The translations under genes and the position numbers were made by a program. A model generated the notes under the pieces. It was given only the letters and a program-made list of their open reading frames with translations, made no database searches and had not been told where the DNA came from. Below, in pieces: positions 7,034 through 15,954 of a DNA stretch of 39,538 bases. Source of the DNA: Bifidobacteriaceae bacterium (lineage in GTDB: Bacteria; Actinomycetota; Actinomycetes; Actinomycetales; WQXJ01); the NCBI GenBank assembly GCA_031278655.1, contig JAITJZ010000017.1, positions 1-39,538 of the forward strand, written 5' to 3'. The first letter of the stretch is position 1. Each line of letters begins with the position of its first letter.

Positions 7034-7950
7034 CACGCGTCCGTCGCTTTCTCGGATCGCAGCAGGCGGAAGACCAATGCCGAGATGGAGCCGATGACGG
7101 CGAAAAGCAGAATGGCCGCGGCGACCGAAAACCCCACATTGTCGTCGTACCTGAAATGGCGGAAAATGAGAAGGTTCGGCAGCAGCGTGGAATCGGCCGG
7201 GCCGCCGGAGGTCATCACCAATGGAATCTCAAATTGCTGAATGGTGACCGTGAATCCCGTTATCAGCAGATAGAGGAAGACATTCTTCATGAGTGGCAAC
7301 GTGATGTAGATCTGTTGCCGAATCCAACCTGCCCCGTCGAGGCGCGCCGAGTCGTAGTAGCTCTCCGGCACGTCGAGCATTCCCGCGAGCATGATCAGCG
7401 ACGTCAAGCCCAATCCGATCCAGATGGTGGGAACCGTCATCGCGCGCAAAGCCCACGCCGCGTCGCCCAACCAGGCCTGCGGCTCGGCCCCCGCGAGGCC
7501 GACCAGCCAGTTTGCCACTCCGCCCGAGAATTGATAGATGACGACGAATATCAGCGACGCGATCACGGTCGAGACGACGGTCGGGATGTAGATGGTCATC
7601 TTCAACGCGCCGGCCATCCTCGGCCCAACTGACCGAGCGACGCTGGCGAAGGCAAAAGCGATTAGGAGTTGCAGCGGGACCACCATCGCGGTGAACAACA
7701 AACCGCGGATGACCGAGGCCGCGAATTTCGGGTCGCCGAGCACATCGGCGAAGTTCTTCCAGCCGACAAAGACGTTGTCGGTGTAGAAGTTCCATTGATA
7801 GAAGCTGAGGTAGATCGACCGCGCCAGCGGCCACAGGACGAACACTGATAGTCCCGTGACCGCTGGCAACAGCATCAAGCAGGCCAGGGTGCCTTGCCGG
7901 CGGTTGACGCCGGCGCGAGCCCGTGGACGCTGACGCTGTCTCGTGTACAT
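7033..7950 (-). CDS. Carbohydrate ABC transporter permease (MalF type)
   Basis: A 305-residue permease with a basic N-terminus (TRQRQRPRARAG) and six predicted membrane segments. The periplasm-side first loop has the family pattern SFYQWNFYTDNVFVGWKNF, and the EAA loop reads ESYYDSARLDGAGWIRQ. It begins 31 bp after the binding-protein gene and overlaps the next permease by one base, as is usual for binding protein-F-G operons. Substrate specificity cannot be read from the permease; the neighbouring GH172 and DUF6259-like genes suggest a furanose-containing oligosaccharide. Confidence 0.93.
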   Translation of the reverse strand: MYTRQRQRPRARAGVNRRQGTLACLMLLPAVTGLSVFVLWPLARSIYLSFYQWNFYTDNVFVGWKNFADVLGDPKFAASVIRGLLFTAMVVPLQLLIAFAFASVARSVGPRMAGALKMTIYIPTVVSTVIASLIFVVIYQFSGGVANWLVGLAGAEPQAWLGDAAWALRAMTVPTIWIGLGLTSLIMLAGMLDVPESYYDSARLDGAGWIRQQIYITLPLMKNVFLYLLITGFTVTIQQFEIPLVMTSGGPADSTLLPNLLIFRHFRYDDNVGFSVAAAILLFAVIGSISALVFRLLRSEKATDA

Positions 7951-7981
7951 CTGCGCTCTTGCCGACGCCGCCGGACCCGCC

Positions 7982-9343
7982 TCACTCAGGACCCTGGCCA
8001 GCTATGCCGAGCTGATCCACGATCCCGGTGATTTCCTCTTGGGCCCGCCTCAGAGCCTCATCGCTGGCTTGCCCCTGCATCGCGGCCTCGATGGCCCCGG
8101 CGAAGGCCAGGGAGACGGACCAGTCGTAAACCGGCTCGGCAATTGAATAGGGCACAACGTCGCTCGCTATCAGCGACCGCCACGGGTTGACCTGCGCGGC
8201 CTCGTCCGTGTCGCCTATGGCGAGGTTGACGGACTGCCGGGCTGGGAACTTCGAGTAACTGGTGTCCGCGAAGTACTTCACCAGCGGGTCGGCTTCGCCA
8301 GCCACCATCCACTCAACGAATGCGCCGGCGGCATCGGCTGACTCGGTGCGACCGTCGATCACCAGAGTCCACCCCCCAAGTGAGGCCGTCGGGCTCTGAT
8401 CGTCCCCACTCGCGGATGGGAATTTCGCCACCCGTGTCAGCTCCGCGATCTCTGGGTAGTCGCTGAGCAAGCCCGCGGCCGCCCACGAGCCGTTTGCCAT
8501 CATCGCCACTTTGCCCTCTCCGTAGGGAGCGTAGGCCGTGTATTCGTCCAGCGCCTGCGGCGGGATCAGCCCGTCCGCGTACAGGGCCCTATACATGTCG
8601 AGCAATGACTTGTATGCCGGGTCGTCGGCCTGCGCCGCCGACCAATCGCCGGCCAGGGGCAGGTGGTCCGCAGACGAGTACTGCAAGCCCCAAGTGCTCC
8701 AAGCCAGGTCCTCCACCCGCTGCGGCATCGCCAACGGGGCGTCTGTGGCCGCGCCTTTGAGTCGCTCCGCGACCTCGATCAGCCCGTCCCAATCGGTTGG
8801 AGGGTCATCGGGATCAAGCCCGGCTTGCTCGAACAAGTCCGACCGGTACCAAAGCACCATTGACGGTTCGACTAGCACAGGGTAGGCGTAGTGTTGCCCG
8901 TCAACGATGACCATCTTCTCCACGCTGGCTTCCAAATCCTGCCAAGCCGATTCGCTCAGAAGGTCGTCCAGCGGCCGAATGGACTGTGACCGCGCCAACG
9001 CCATCAGAGTGTTATAGGCCCGCGTGTACACATCGGGGGCCGTTCCGGCCGCTTGCGCCGCTTTGAGCTTCTGGTCCCAGGCGTCTGATGGAATCACCTC
9101 GTACTCGACCTGGATGTCCGCGTGCGTCGCGTTGAAGTCGGCCACCCGGCTGGCGTACCACTCATCCTCCAGGCCGTAGAACTGCGATTGCCAGAAGGTG
9201 ATCGTCTGGACCTCCCCGGACCCGCCCGAGTTTCCGTCCTTCCCGGTTGGCTGCTCGTCGGTCCCGCAGGCGGCGACACCCAGTCCCAGAAGCAGCGTCG
9301 CCCCAAGGCCGATTGCCGTCCGGTGCCGAAGATGGTTCCCCAT
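7982..9343 (-). CDS. Sugar ABC transporter substrate-binding lipoprotein
   Basis: A 453-residue extracellular solute-binding protein (family 1). The N-terminus is a lipoprotein signal with lipobox GVAAC, giving lipidated Cys26, followed by a Gly/Ser-rich linker. The mature protein opens with TITFWQSQFYGLEDEW, then DFNATHADIQVEYEVIPSDAWDQKL and GTAPDVYTRAYN, the normal layout for MalE-like receptors. It captures the oligosaccharide outside the membrane for the two permeases that follow. The ATG has AGGAGAG 5 nt upstream. A small stem-loop precedes it in the 98-bp gap after the large glycosidase gene. Confidence 0.94.
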   Translation of the reverse strand: MGNHLRHRTAIGLGATLLLGLGVAACGTDEQPTGKDGNSGGSGEVQTITFWQSQFYGLEDEWYASRVADFNATHADIQVEYEVIPSDAWDQKLKAAQAAGTAPDVYTRAYNTLMALARSQSIRPLDDLLSESAWQDLEASVEKMVIVDGQHYAYPVLVEPSMVLWYRSDLFEQAGLDPDDPPTDWDGLIEVAERLKGAATDAPLAMPQRVEDLAWSTWGLQYSSADHLPLAGDWSAAQADDPAYKSLLDMYRALYADGLIPPQALDEYTAYAPYGEGKVAMMANGSWAAAGLLSDYPEIAELTRVAKFPSASGDDQSPTASLGGWTLVIDGRTESADAAGAFVEWMVAGEADPLVKYFADTSYSKFPARQSVNLAIGDTDEAAQVNPWRSLIASDVVPYSIAEPVYDWSVSLAFAGAIEAAMQGQASDEALRRAQEEITGIVDQLGIAGQGPE

Positions 9344-9361
9344 GTCAACTCTCCTCTCTAT

Positions 9362-9377
9362 GGCGGCTGCTGCCGCC
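9362..9377 (-). other. Intercistronic stem-loop upstream of binding-protein gene
   Basis: GGCGGC-TGCT-GCCGCC is a perfect 6-bp stem with a 4-nt loop, placed 19 bp before the binding-protein start. Such hairpins inside sugar-importer operons often protect the mRNA of the binding protein and raise its share of product. The role here is inference; the dyad is seen. Confidence 0.5.
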
Positions 9378-9441
9378 CAACAAGGTTCAACTTCTCTAAT
9401 AGTTGGATTCAGAATTCAAATTGCCAATCAATGACCGCCTG

Positions 9442-12400
9442 TCATGCTGGCGCGCGCCGGAGTTCCAGCATGGTGGGTGATCGATCTGGGGCGACGAATG
9501 TGACTTCCGTGGGGCCGTCAACCGGTCCCAGGTCGGCTTCGCCGCGAGAGTCGACCTGGAACAATCGCAGATCGGCGAGGTCGTCCAACCCGTACTTGGA
9601 CGGGTCGATGCGCACCGATATCTCAGTTGGGGCCAGGTCCGTGTTCACAAACACAAACCCGCAACTCTCGCGCGCGAAACGCCATCCGCAATGAATCACC
9701 GCTGGGACTCGCAGAACGCCTCCGTCTTGATACTCTTGAGAATCGGGCGGCGAATTGAAGTGGAACCAGGAGCGATCCAGCAGGTTATTGTCGAATTCTA
9801 ATGGGCGGATCATCGCGCCGTACGCGAGGTATTTGTTGGCGAAGCCTGTTCGAGCCGCGGCAAGTCTCTTGAGGAAATCTGCTTTGTCTTGCGCCACATC
9901 ATAGTAGCGATCGACGCAGAAAGACGAAAACGACTCCGTTATGTCATCCCTATGGCCCGCGACTGAATTGAGGTTGCTGAATTCGCAGTTTATCTCGTAG
10001 ATTCCTCCCCAAGCGAAGACCCGGGCCGCTATCCAATAGAACAGGTCGCCTTGCTCGTTATCCAGACGTCCCCAGCCGTCGAGACGAATTGGCCCGTATT
10101 CGTGATAGATGTACGCGAACAAGGGGACTTTCTCTGCGGAGCCGTCCTTTATCCAGCCGTAGAAAGACCAGGCTTCGAAGCTGGACGCGGGACTGGCTTC
10201 GGCCCGCGCCTGGTAGAAGTCCATCTCAGGGATGAAGACCTCGTTCGCCATCTCGCAGCCGAGCGGGACGTATTGCCCCGCGGCCGAGGCGCATGCTCGC
10301 TTCACCGCCGCCAGCACCCGTCTATATGCCTGCGTGAGGACACTGCCGCCCCCGGCAGCGTGGCCGTGCCCGGCGTCAAGGCATCGGAGCATCACGTTGT
10401 TGGGCCCGATGTCGTAGTAGACGCCGCTGGCCCCGAGGCGGCCGACGGCTGTCTCGTCTCGGTAAACGCTCAGTCGTTGCTGCACGGCGGGAACGGGACA
10501 CATGAACGAGAAGTCGTATGAGTCGCGGGACAGTCGGTTCGGGAAGCCGGGGGTGTCTCGCCCCGGGATTGATTGCATAGCCGCAGAGGCCTCGGGATAG
10601 TCGGAGCTCGAAGGGTCGGTGAACGTTGTGGCGAAGGCGAAGGTCGCAAACCGGTCGCCCTGGCTGTCAAGCGTGTCGCGGTAGCTGTCAACGATGGCTG
10701 ACGGAAGGACTCGATCCGATCCGCCACTTTGGTTTCCGAGATAGTCCCATCGGCCCGCCGGCCAGTTCGGACCAGTGATGTGGAAGACGGTTGAGCCGGT
10801 CAGTTCATGGAAATAGCGGAGCCAGGGGCCTCGGTCATATTGAGTGTTTATGCCAAACACCGACAGACCAACGTCTTCCAGGAGCCAGCGGGCCTTGTCC
10901 GCGCGATCTCGCAACGGCCCCTGGCCACAGAACTCATCTTGCGCTTCGGCCCATTCGCGGTACTTGTCGGCGGCTTCTTCCCAACTTCCTTCGCGTAAGC
11001 CAGCGATCCGGACTGTGTATGGGACGGCTAGCTGGTTCCCAGGCCCGACTCCTGTCGCGGAGTGCAGCAGGCGCAGCTTCAGATGCTCAGAGCCGGAGTC
11101 TTTGATGAAATCGAACCATTTCACCCAGCCGGTGGTGTCGTCACACCTGACCAGGAAGCCGCCGATGCTCTCGGTGTAGTAGGCCATCATCTGGAGCGGG
11201 GCACCGTTGAATCCTTCCGGATATGGCGACGGTGGTATCCCAGTTCCGGGTCCGAAAACCTCCAACGGCTCCCGGAAAAGAAAGCCTGTGGCAAATGGAT
11301 GGAGCAGACGATTCCCGGTCTCAGAACCCAAGTCTGAGATGCCGGTCAAGCTCGGGTACTCGAGCACGCTCACCTGCGTCGCCCCGGAATTGTCGACGCG
11401 GAAGTCGATAACGGCCTCAGAGGTTTCAGCGTCGAACGCAATGGTGCTGCGCACGACGAGCGAGTTCTCGCATTCCCAGATCAGCTCCAGGGCGGCGGGC
11501 CCAATCGCGTATCGGAACCGCGCTCCCGCCTCCGTCGGCGTCAGCCAGTCGCGCTCCTCGCTGCCAGGCGCCGTCTCCAATCTCCAGGGGGCTTCCGGGG
11601 CCGGGCGCGGGAAGGACGGATCGACCAGGAGCTGACCGGTCGTCTTGTTCTCGATTTGCCAAATGGCCCCCGATTGGTCTCCGACGGAGATTCTGAGCAC
11701 GTCGTTTTCGATCACGAGTTCGGATTCGCGCGCCTGGCCTGACCCATATGACTCAAGCGCGGCCTGAGGCGCCCCAGCTTCCGCGGCCTCCGTGTCTTCG
11801 CTCTCATGCGGGGCTGGATGGAGGGCTGCGCTTGGTGCCGCGCCTGGTCGGTGCTGACCGTCGCTGAGGGTGTTCAGGCTCGGGTTGGACTCAAGGCTGA
11901 GAAAACCGAAATCGATGGCGACGGCTGCGGCGCTGCCGGTCGCCGCGATGATGCCTGCCGCGACTGGGAGCGAGCCCACGCTGAGAGAGCCTGCCCTGAC
12001 CCAAGGATCGTTCGTCGTCTCGCGGTACCAGGCCGTGTACTCTCCTTGTGCCCTCGTCACCTGCAGCCACACCCTGTCCGCCGAGTACGGGATCGACAGA
12101 ACGTCCCCGGAGCCGGTCAGCCCGAGCGCCAGGCGCGAAGCGCTCGTCAACTCCCAGTAGAGCAAGTCAAACTGCGCGAATCGCACTATCAGTCCGGCGC
12201 GGTAGACGTTTGGATCGGCGTATACAGCCGTGAGCACCGTCTGAAGTGTCCACTGGTCAGCCTGGCAGTCCGCCCGTAAGAGCTGAGGCGCCTCGTCAAC
12301 TCCCGGGGAATGGTCAAATGACGAACTGTCTGGAATCAGAATGCGCAGATTCTTATTCGGCACCGCTTGGCCTGGGATGTTAGGCGGGACCGAAATCAAG

Positions 12401-13071
12401 GGCCCGTACTTTGGAACGTATCGCGTGCAGGCGTTCCCGAAGGTTTGGACATTGCCGCTGTTGGCGCCATCGTCGCTGGCCAAGGTTCCGACGTTCCACA
12501 CGAAATAGTCGAAGTCCACGGTCACCGCTGCGCCTGAGTCCGTCCAAGTCTTGATCATCAGCCCGACAGAGGCGACTGGTGCCAGCGGCGGCCGGTATTG
12601 TCCGTCCGCGATCCACCGGTCAGCGGCGGCGAACTTGTGGAAGAAGCTGAAGACGTTGCCTGAGCGCTCCGCCCTCAGGAAGACCGTCGAAGCTCCAAAG
12701 CCCTTGAACGAGACCAACTGCGGCGAGCCTGACCGCACCGCCTCCAGTAGAAACACGCCGACCGTGGGCCCCCAGAGCAGAACGTCGCCGCTGCCGAACC
12801 GGATGCTCAGTCCAACGGTGAAAGGATCTCCTTCGCGGAAGTCGACCAGGCGGGCGGCGGTCTCGACCGCGAAGTTGCCATTGCCCATGTCGGTCCGCGA
12901 GACCTCGGGCGCGTCATCGACGCCGATCCACTGGTCGTAGGGCCGGCCACCAGGCACTGTCAGGCGGAGATTTCCAGGGTTGTCCGTGAGGCTGAGCCGC
13001 GGGCCGCCGGGAGCGAAATTGAACACGGACCAGGGCGGGCCCAAACTCGCCTCGGTGAAGTCGTCGCGCAT
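9442..13071 (-). CDS. Large multidomain glycoside hydrolase: duplicated lectin-like domains + DUF6259-like catalytic region
   Basis: A 1209-residue protein with no signal peptide, first gene of the LacI-controlled operon. Residues ~1-215 and ~220-400 are two copies of one beta-sandwich domain (LamG/DUF1349-like): NLRLTVPGG...VDDAPEVSR...VGLSIRFGSGDVLLWG aligns with NLRILIPDS...VDEAPQLLR...AGLIVRFAQFDLLYWE. A low-complexity linker (~405-450) follows. Residues ~455-1209 resemble DUF6259 proteins: a beta-rich start (IENDVLRISVGDQSGAIWQI), then a barrel-like region with TVFHITGPNWPAG, SGVYYDIGPNN and GCEMANEVFIPEMDF, and a short C-terminal sandwich. The DUF6259 name is from memory and less certain than the glycosidase-like layout. 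Catalytic residues are not established. The ATG follows AAGGAGG and AGGA. Confidence 0.75.
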   Translation of the reverse strand: MRDDFTEASLGPPWSVFNFAPGGPRLSLTDNPGNLRLTVPGGRPYDQWIGVDDAPEVSRTDMGNGNFAVETAARLVDFREGDPFTVGLSIRFGSGDVLLWGPTVGVFLLEAVRSGSPQLVSFKGFGASTVFLRAERSGNVFSFFHKFAAADRWIADGQYRPPLAPVASVGLMIKTWTDSGAAVTVDFDYFVWNVGTLASDDGANSGNVQTFGNACTRYVPKYGPLISVPPNIPGQAVPNKNLRILIPDSSSFDHSPGVDEAPQLLRADCQADQWTLQTVLTAVYADPNVYRAGLIVRFAQFDLLYWELTSASRLALGLTGSGDVLSIPYSADRVWLQVTRAQGEYTAWYRETTNDPWVRAGSLSVGSLPVAAGIIAATGSAAAVAIDFGFLSLESNPSLNTLSDGQHRPGAAPSAALHPAPHESEDTEAAEAGAPQAALESYGSGQARESELVIENDVLRISVGDQSGAIWQIENKTTGQLLVDPSFPRPAPEAPWRLETAPGSEERDWLTPTEAGARFRYAIGPAALELIWECENSLVVRSTIAFDAETSEAVIDFRVDNSGATQVSVLEYPSLTGISDLGSETGNRLLHPFATGFLFREPLEVFGPGTGIPPSPYPEGFNGAPLQMMAYYTESIGGFLVRCDDTTGWVKWFDFIKDSGSEHLKLRLLHSATGVGPGNQLAVPYTVRIAGLREGSWEEAADKYREWAEAQDEFCGQGPLRDRADKARWLLEDVGLSVFGINTQYDRGPWLRYFHELTGSTVFHITGPNWPAGRWDYLGNQSGGSDRVLPSAIVDSYRDTLDSQGDRFATFAFATTFTDPSSSDYPEASAAMQSIPGRDTPGFPNRLSRDSYDFSFMCPVPAVQQRLSVYRDETAVGRLGASGVYYDIGPNNVMLRCLDAGHGHAAGGGSVLTQAYRRVLAAVKRACASAAGQYVPLGCEMANEVFIPEMDFYQARAEASPASSFEAWSFYGWIKDGSAEKVPLFAYIYHEYGPIRLDGWGRLDNEQGDLFYWIAARVFAWGGIYEINCEFSNLNSVAGHRDDITESFSSFCVDRYYDVAQDKADFLKRLAAARTGFANKYLAYGAMIRPLEFDNNLLDRSWFHFNSPPDSQEYQDGGVLRVPAVIHCGWRFARESCGFVFVNTDLAPTEISVRIDPSKYGLDDLADLRLFQVDSRGEADLGPVDGPTEVTFVAPDRSPTMLELRRAPA

Positions 13072-13119
13072 CTTGTCCTAGCCTCCTTGCGCTCTCTCAC
13101 AGCCGTCCTCATCGACCTG

Positions 13120-13137
13120 TGCGTAATCGATTACTCA
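13120..13137 (-). promoter_or_regulatory. LacI-family operator O1 overlapping the transcription start
   Basis: TGCGTAATCGATTACTCA is an 18-bp dyad with a perfect 12-bp core GTAATCGATTAC and a central CG, the usual form of a LacI-family operator. It begins where the -10 box ends on the minus strand, so it covers the expected start site: the classic position for repression. The adjacent lacI-type gene is the obvious source of the repressor. Confidence 0.75.
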
Positions 13138-13164
13138 TTCTAGGGGAGCATCCAGTTTTGTCAA
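13137..13164 (-). promoter_or_regulatory. Sigma-70-type promoter of the LacI-controlled operon
   Basis: On the minus strand TTGACA (13164-13159) and TAGAAT (13142-13137) are separated by 16 bp, a near-consensus housekeeping promoter. Transcription should start near 13130, inside the operator, leaving a leader of about 60 nt before the ATG at 13071. Confidence 0.7.
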
Positions 13165-13263
13165 GTCAAGCTCCGCTGACGCTGTGGGCTGCGAAAACGC
13201 GAGGCCGCCGCCGCGCGCCGCGTGGATTTAGCTAGATTGCTTGATGCGGTCTGAGGGCTGGAT

Positions 13264-13281
13264 TGAGAACTCGATTACTCT
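13264..13281 (-). promoter_or_regulatory. Candidate second LacI-family operator O2
   Basis: TGAGAACTCGATTACTCT matches the first operator at 14 of 18 positions, including the whole right half CGATTACTC. The two centres are 144 bp apart, with O2 upstream of the promoter. A looping arrangement is possible, but the imperfect left half makes this weaker than O1. Confidence 0.45.
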
Positions 13282-13389
13282 TTGTTGGCGCTTCTCATCG
13301 CCACCTGCGGACCGGCGGGCCGCCGGCCGTTCCGGCGGCGTCAGAGCCTGTCGGCGACTCGCCACTCAGGTCTACGGGCGTCGCGCTAG

Positions 13390-14400
13390 TCAGGCGGATG
13401 CCCGTTCCACCAATGAGGGCTCCAGCGTGATGGTGCCGCGCGCCACTTCCGGGTCGCGCGACCGGCGCGCGAGCATCTCGCCCGCCAACGAGCCGATCTG
13501 GTCGACGGGCTGGGAGATCGTCGTGACGCCGGGTCGCACCAAACTCATCCAGGCGGCATCGTCGGTGCCCACCAAACCCAAATCGCCCGGCATGTCCATC
13601 CCGGTGTCCTGGGCCGCCCGGTAAACCCCAGCCGTCAACGGCTCGCTGGTGACGTAGAGCGCGTCCGGGGGGCTGGGCAAAGCCATCAGGGATCGCAGCG
13701 ACTCCTCGCCCCGGTCGATCCTGCGGTCGGTGCGGCGGACCAGGCAGTCGGGCAAGTCGCCGCCGGCGGCTTCCAAGGCGGCGCGGAATCCGGCCAAGCG
13801 ATCCTCGGTGGCGGACACGTCGACGCTCCCGGCGATGCAGGCCAACCTTTGATATCCGCGCGCGATCAGGTGTTCTGCCGCCAGTTGCCCGGCCCGCCGG
13901 TTGTCGATGTAGACGGCGTCGCCGCTGTAGTCGCGGACGCGACGGTCAATCAGCACCACGGGAATGCCGGCGTCCTGAAGCGGCCCCACGCTCGACTTGG
14001 ACTCGGATGCGCAGGCGATCACGACCCCGGCGGCCTGCTCGGCGACCGCCGACCAAACTGCCTCCCGCTCGCGGTCAAGGTGCTCGTCGGAGTTGGAGAG
14101 CACAATCGAGGACGCGTGTTGGCCGGCCGCCTCCTCGATCGCGGAGACCACGCCGATGAAAAATGGGTTCTGCAAGTCGGGGATTATCACGCGCCAGATC
14201 GAGGACATCCGGCGCCTCAGGGCCCGGGCGTTGGGGTTGGGAACATAGCCGTGGGCCTCGATCGCCTCGGTGACTCGCCGGGCCAAGGCCGGGTCAACCG
14301 TTGGGACTCCGTTGACCACCCGCGACGCAGTCGCCGATGAGACACCGGCGGCGGCGGCGATGTCGTGGATCGTCACGCGGTTAGTACGCCGAACATTCAC
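13390..14400 (-). CDS. LacI-family transcriptional regulator
   Basis: A 336-residue repressor with an N-terminal LacI helix-turn-helix (VTIHDIAAAAGVSSATASRVVNG begins at residue 9), the hinge sequence PNPNARALRRR and a periplasmic-binding-like sensor domain (IIPDLQNPFFIGVVSAIEEAA; ACIAGSVDVSATEDRLAGFR; LGLVGTDDAAW). It probably senses a sugar imported by the neighbouring transporter and controls the operon that starts 318 bp downstream on the same strand, where two operator-like dyads lie. The GTG at 14400 has a modest ribosome site (GGTGG); a GTG at residue 9 is a less likely alternative since it would clip the DNA-binding domain. Confidence 0.93.
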   Translation of the reverse strand: MNVRRTNRVTIHDIAAAAGVSSATASRVVNGVPTVDPALARRVTEAIEAHGYVPNPNARALRRRMSSIWRVIIPDLQNPFFIGVVSAIEEAAGQHASSIVLSNSDEHLDREREAVWSAVAEQAAGVVIACASESKSSVGPLQDAGIPVVLIDRRVRDYSGDAVYIDNRRAGQLAAEHLIARGYQRLACIAGSVDVSATEDRLAGFRAALEAAGGDLPDCLVRRTDRRIDRGEESLRSLMALPSPPDALYVTSEPLTAGVYRAAQDTGMDMPGDLGLVGTDDAAWMSLVRPGVTTISQPVDQIGSLAGEMLARRSRDPEVARGTITLEPSLVERASA

Positions 14401-14608
14401 TCAAAGCCACCATGCCCGATCAGCCAAGGGCGGCGCCAGCCGCCGCACCACAGCCCAGACTACTGGCCGAGAGCACGGCTGGGGCGCGGGCGGGGCCTTG
14501 GGCGGGCCGGCATTTGGGCCGGCGCGGAGGCTGCGGCGCGGGCCGTTCGGAAAATGCTTCAGGTTGACCTCGTAGTGTGCTACTGTGGCCTTATGGTTCA
14601 TGAATAGC

Positions 14609-14630
14609 TATTATATTTAGCTTAGCCTAA
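14609..14630 (+). promoter_or_regulatory. Putative -10 box and operator of the arabinofuranosidase operon
   Basis: TATTAT (14609-14614) could be a -10 box, though no good -35 is visible. Directly after it TTAGCTTAGCCTAA (14617-14630) matches 12 of 14 bases of the perfect palindrome found before the ArsR-like regulator gene (20968-20981). The position over the presumed start site suggests repression. The other sequence in the 249-bp spacer is GC-rich and shows nothing recognisable. Confidence 0.6.
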
Positions 14631-14649
14631 ACCAAAGGAGGTTTTCATC

Positions 14650-15933
14650 ATGTCCCATATTGCACGCATCTCGGCGATCATAGCGACTGCCGCCATGACA
14701 ACATCCCTGGCCGCCTGCGGCGACGGCGCCGACCCGGGCGGCTCGAAGACGGAGGGCGGCGATGGCCCGGTCTCGCTCAGCTTGTGGACCGTGTTCACGG
14801 GCTCCGATGGCGACATCCTGCGCGAGATCGTTGACAAGTACAACGATTCCAACGACAAGGGCATCACGATCAACTTGGACATTATGCCGAACGACCAATT
14901 GCAACAGAAGCTGCCCGCCGCCATCTCGACTGGCACCGCACCGGACTTCGTGCTTTTCGGCGTGGAGTTCTTGCCCACCTACGTGGCCTCGGGTTCGCTT
15001 GAAGACATATCGGACTTTTGGGACAAGACTGGCGTCGACCCGGACAATTATCTTGAGCGGGTCGTCCAACTCGCACAGGTCGACGGCAAGCAGTACGGCA
15101 CGCCGATGCAGTACAACCTGCAATATCTGTACTGGAACAAGGACCTGTTCGAGGCGGCCGGGCTGGACCCCGACAAGCCACCGGCCACACTCGACGAATT
15201 GGCTGACTACGCGGTCAAACTGACCGACCCGGACAAGAACCAGTTCGGGCTGGCCCTGCCCGTGGACGCCTCCGCCTACCCGCAGTTCTTCTGGGCCAAC
15301 GGCGGCGACATCGACGACCCGGCCACCAACACCAATCTGCTGGATTCGCCCGAGAACCTCGCCACCCTTGAATGGGCGGCCGACTTGGCCGTCAACAAGA
15401 AGGTCACGCCGCAAGCGGTCACGGGCTCCGAGGCGGACACCATGTTGCAAAACGGCCAGCTCGCCATGCTAATGTCAGGGCCTTGGCAGATCAACGGCCT
15501 GCGCTCCCAGGGTGTTGACTTCGGGGTCGGTCCAATCCCGGGCGGCAGCGCGGGCGCGTTCTCGCCGGAGGGCGGCTGCGCCTACATGATCCCCAAGGGC
15601 GCGGACTCGGCGAAACGGGACGCCACCTACGATTTCATGGCCTACTGGCTGTCCGACGAGATCATGAAGGAGTGGTCGGTGCGCAACGGCTTCCCGGTCT
15701 TCTCCAAGAGCGCCGCAGAGTTGCCAGAGGTGACGGGCGACGAGGTTCTCAAGTCCATCAGCGCCGCCACCACCATCGGGCGCGATTACAACTTGGGCTA
15801 TCCTCTGGCGGCGCAGATCGACAAGGACGCGATCTGGCCGCTGTGGGAAGCGGTCCTGACCGGGTCGACCCAGCCGGCGGAAGCGCTCAAGTCCGCCTCT
15901 GAGGCGCTCGACTCGATTCTGGCCCAAGGCTGA
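14650..15933 (+). CDS. Sugar ABC transporter substrate-binding lipoprotein
   Basis: A 427-residue extracellular solute-binding protein. The lipoprotein signal has lipobox SLAAC, giving Cys23. The mature part shows the MalE-like order: VSLSLWTVFTGSDGDILREI, then DIMPNDQLQQKLPAAISTGTAPD, LAMLMSGPWQINGL and YDFMAYWLSDEIMKEW. It is the receptor for the permeases at 16062 and 17003, and the downstream GH51 genes point to arabinose-containing oligosaccharides as ligand. An ideal ribosome site (AAAGGAGG) precedes the ATG. Two stem-loops follow the stop codon, so this gene is probably expressed above the rest of its operon. Confidence 0.94.
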   Translation: MSHIARISAIIATAAMTTSLAACGDGADPGGSKTEGGDGPVSLSLWTVFTGSDGDILREIVDKYNDSNDKGITINLDIMPNDQLQQKLPAAISTGTAPDFVLFGVEFLPTYVASGSLEDISDFWDKTGVDPDNYLERVVQLAQVDGKQYGTPMQYNLQYLYWNKDLFEAAGLDPDKPPATLDELADYAVKLTDPDKNQFGLALPVDASAYPQFFWANGGDIDDPATNTNLLDSPENLATLEWAADLAVNKKVTPQAVTGSEADTMLQNGQLAMLMSGPWQINGLRSQGVDFGVGPIPGGSAGAFSPEGGCAYMIPKGADSAKRDATYDFMAYWLSDEIMKEWSVRNGFPVFSKSAAELPEVTGDEVLKSISAATTIGRDYNLGYPLAAQIDKDAIWPLWEAVLTGSTQPAEALKSASEALDSILAQG

Positions 15934-15954
15934 TCCAGCCCGAATCCGATTTGC

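Larger units (their letters stand above)
13072..13389. other. 318-bp regulatory spacer between lacI-type gene and its target operon
   Basis: This spacer holds a strong minus-strand promoter, two related operator-like dyads (13120-13137 and 13264-13281) and the ribosome site of the large glycosidase gene. I see no open reading frame with coding character in it and no clear terminator for the lacI-type gene. Confidence 0.7.

Noticed and set aside
13241-13389. Possible small gene between the LacI-type gene and its operon (plus-strand frame from 13241)
   Set aside because: The frame runs into the LacI gene antisense, has no ribosome site, and contains the second operator.
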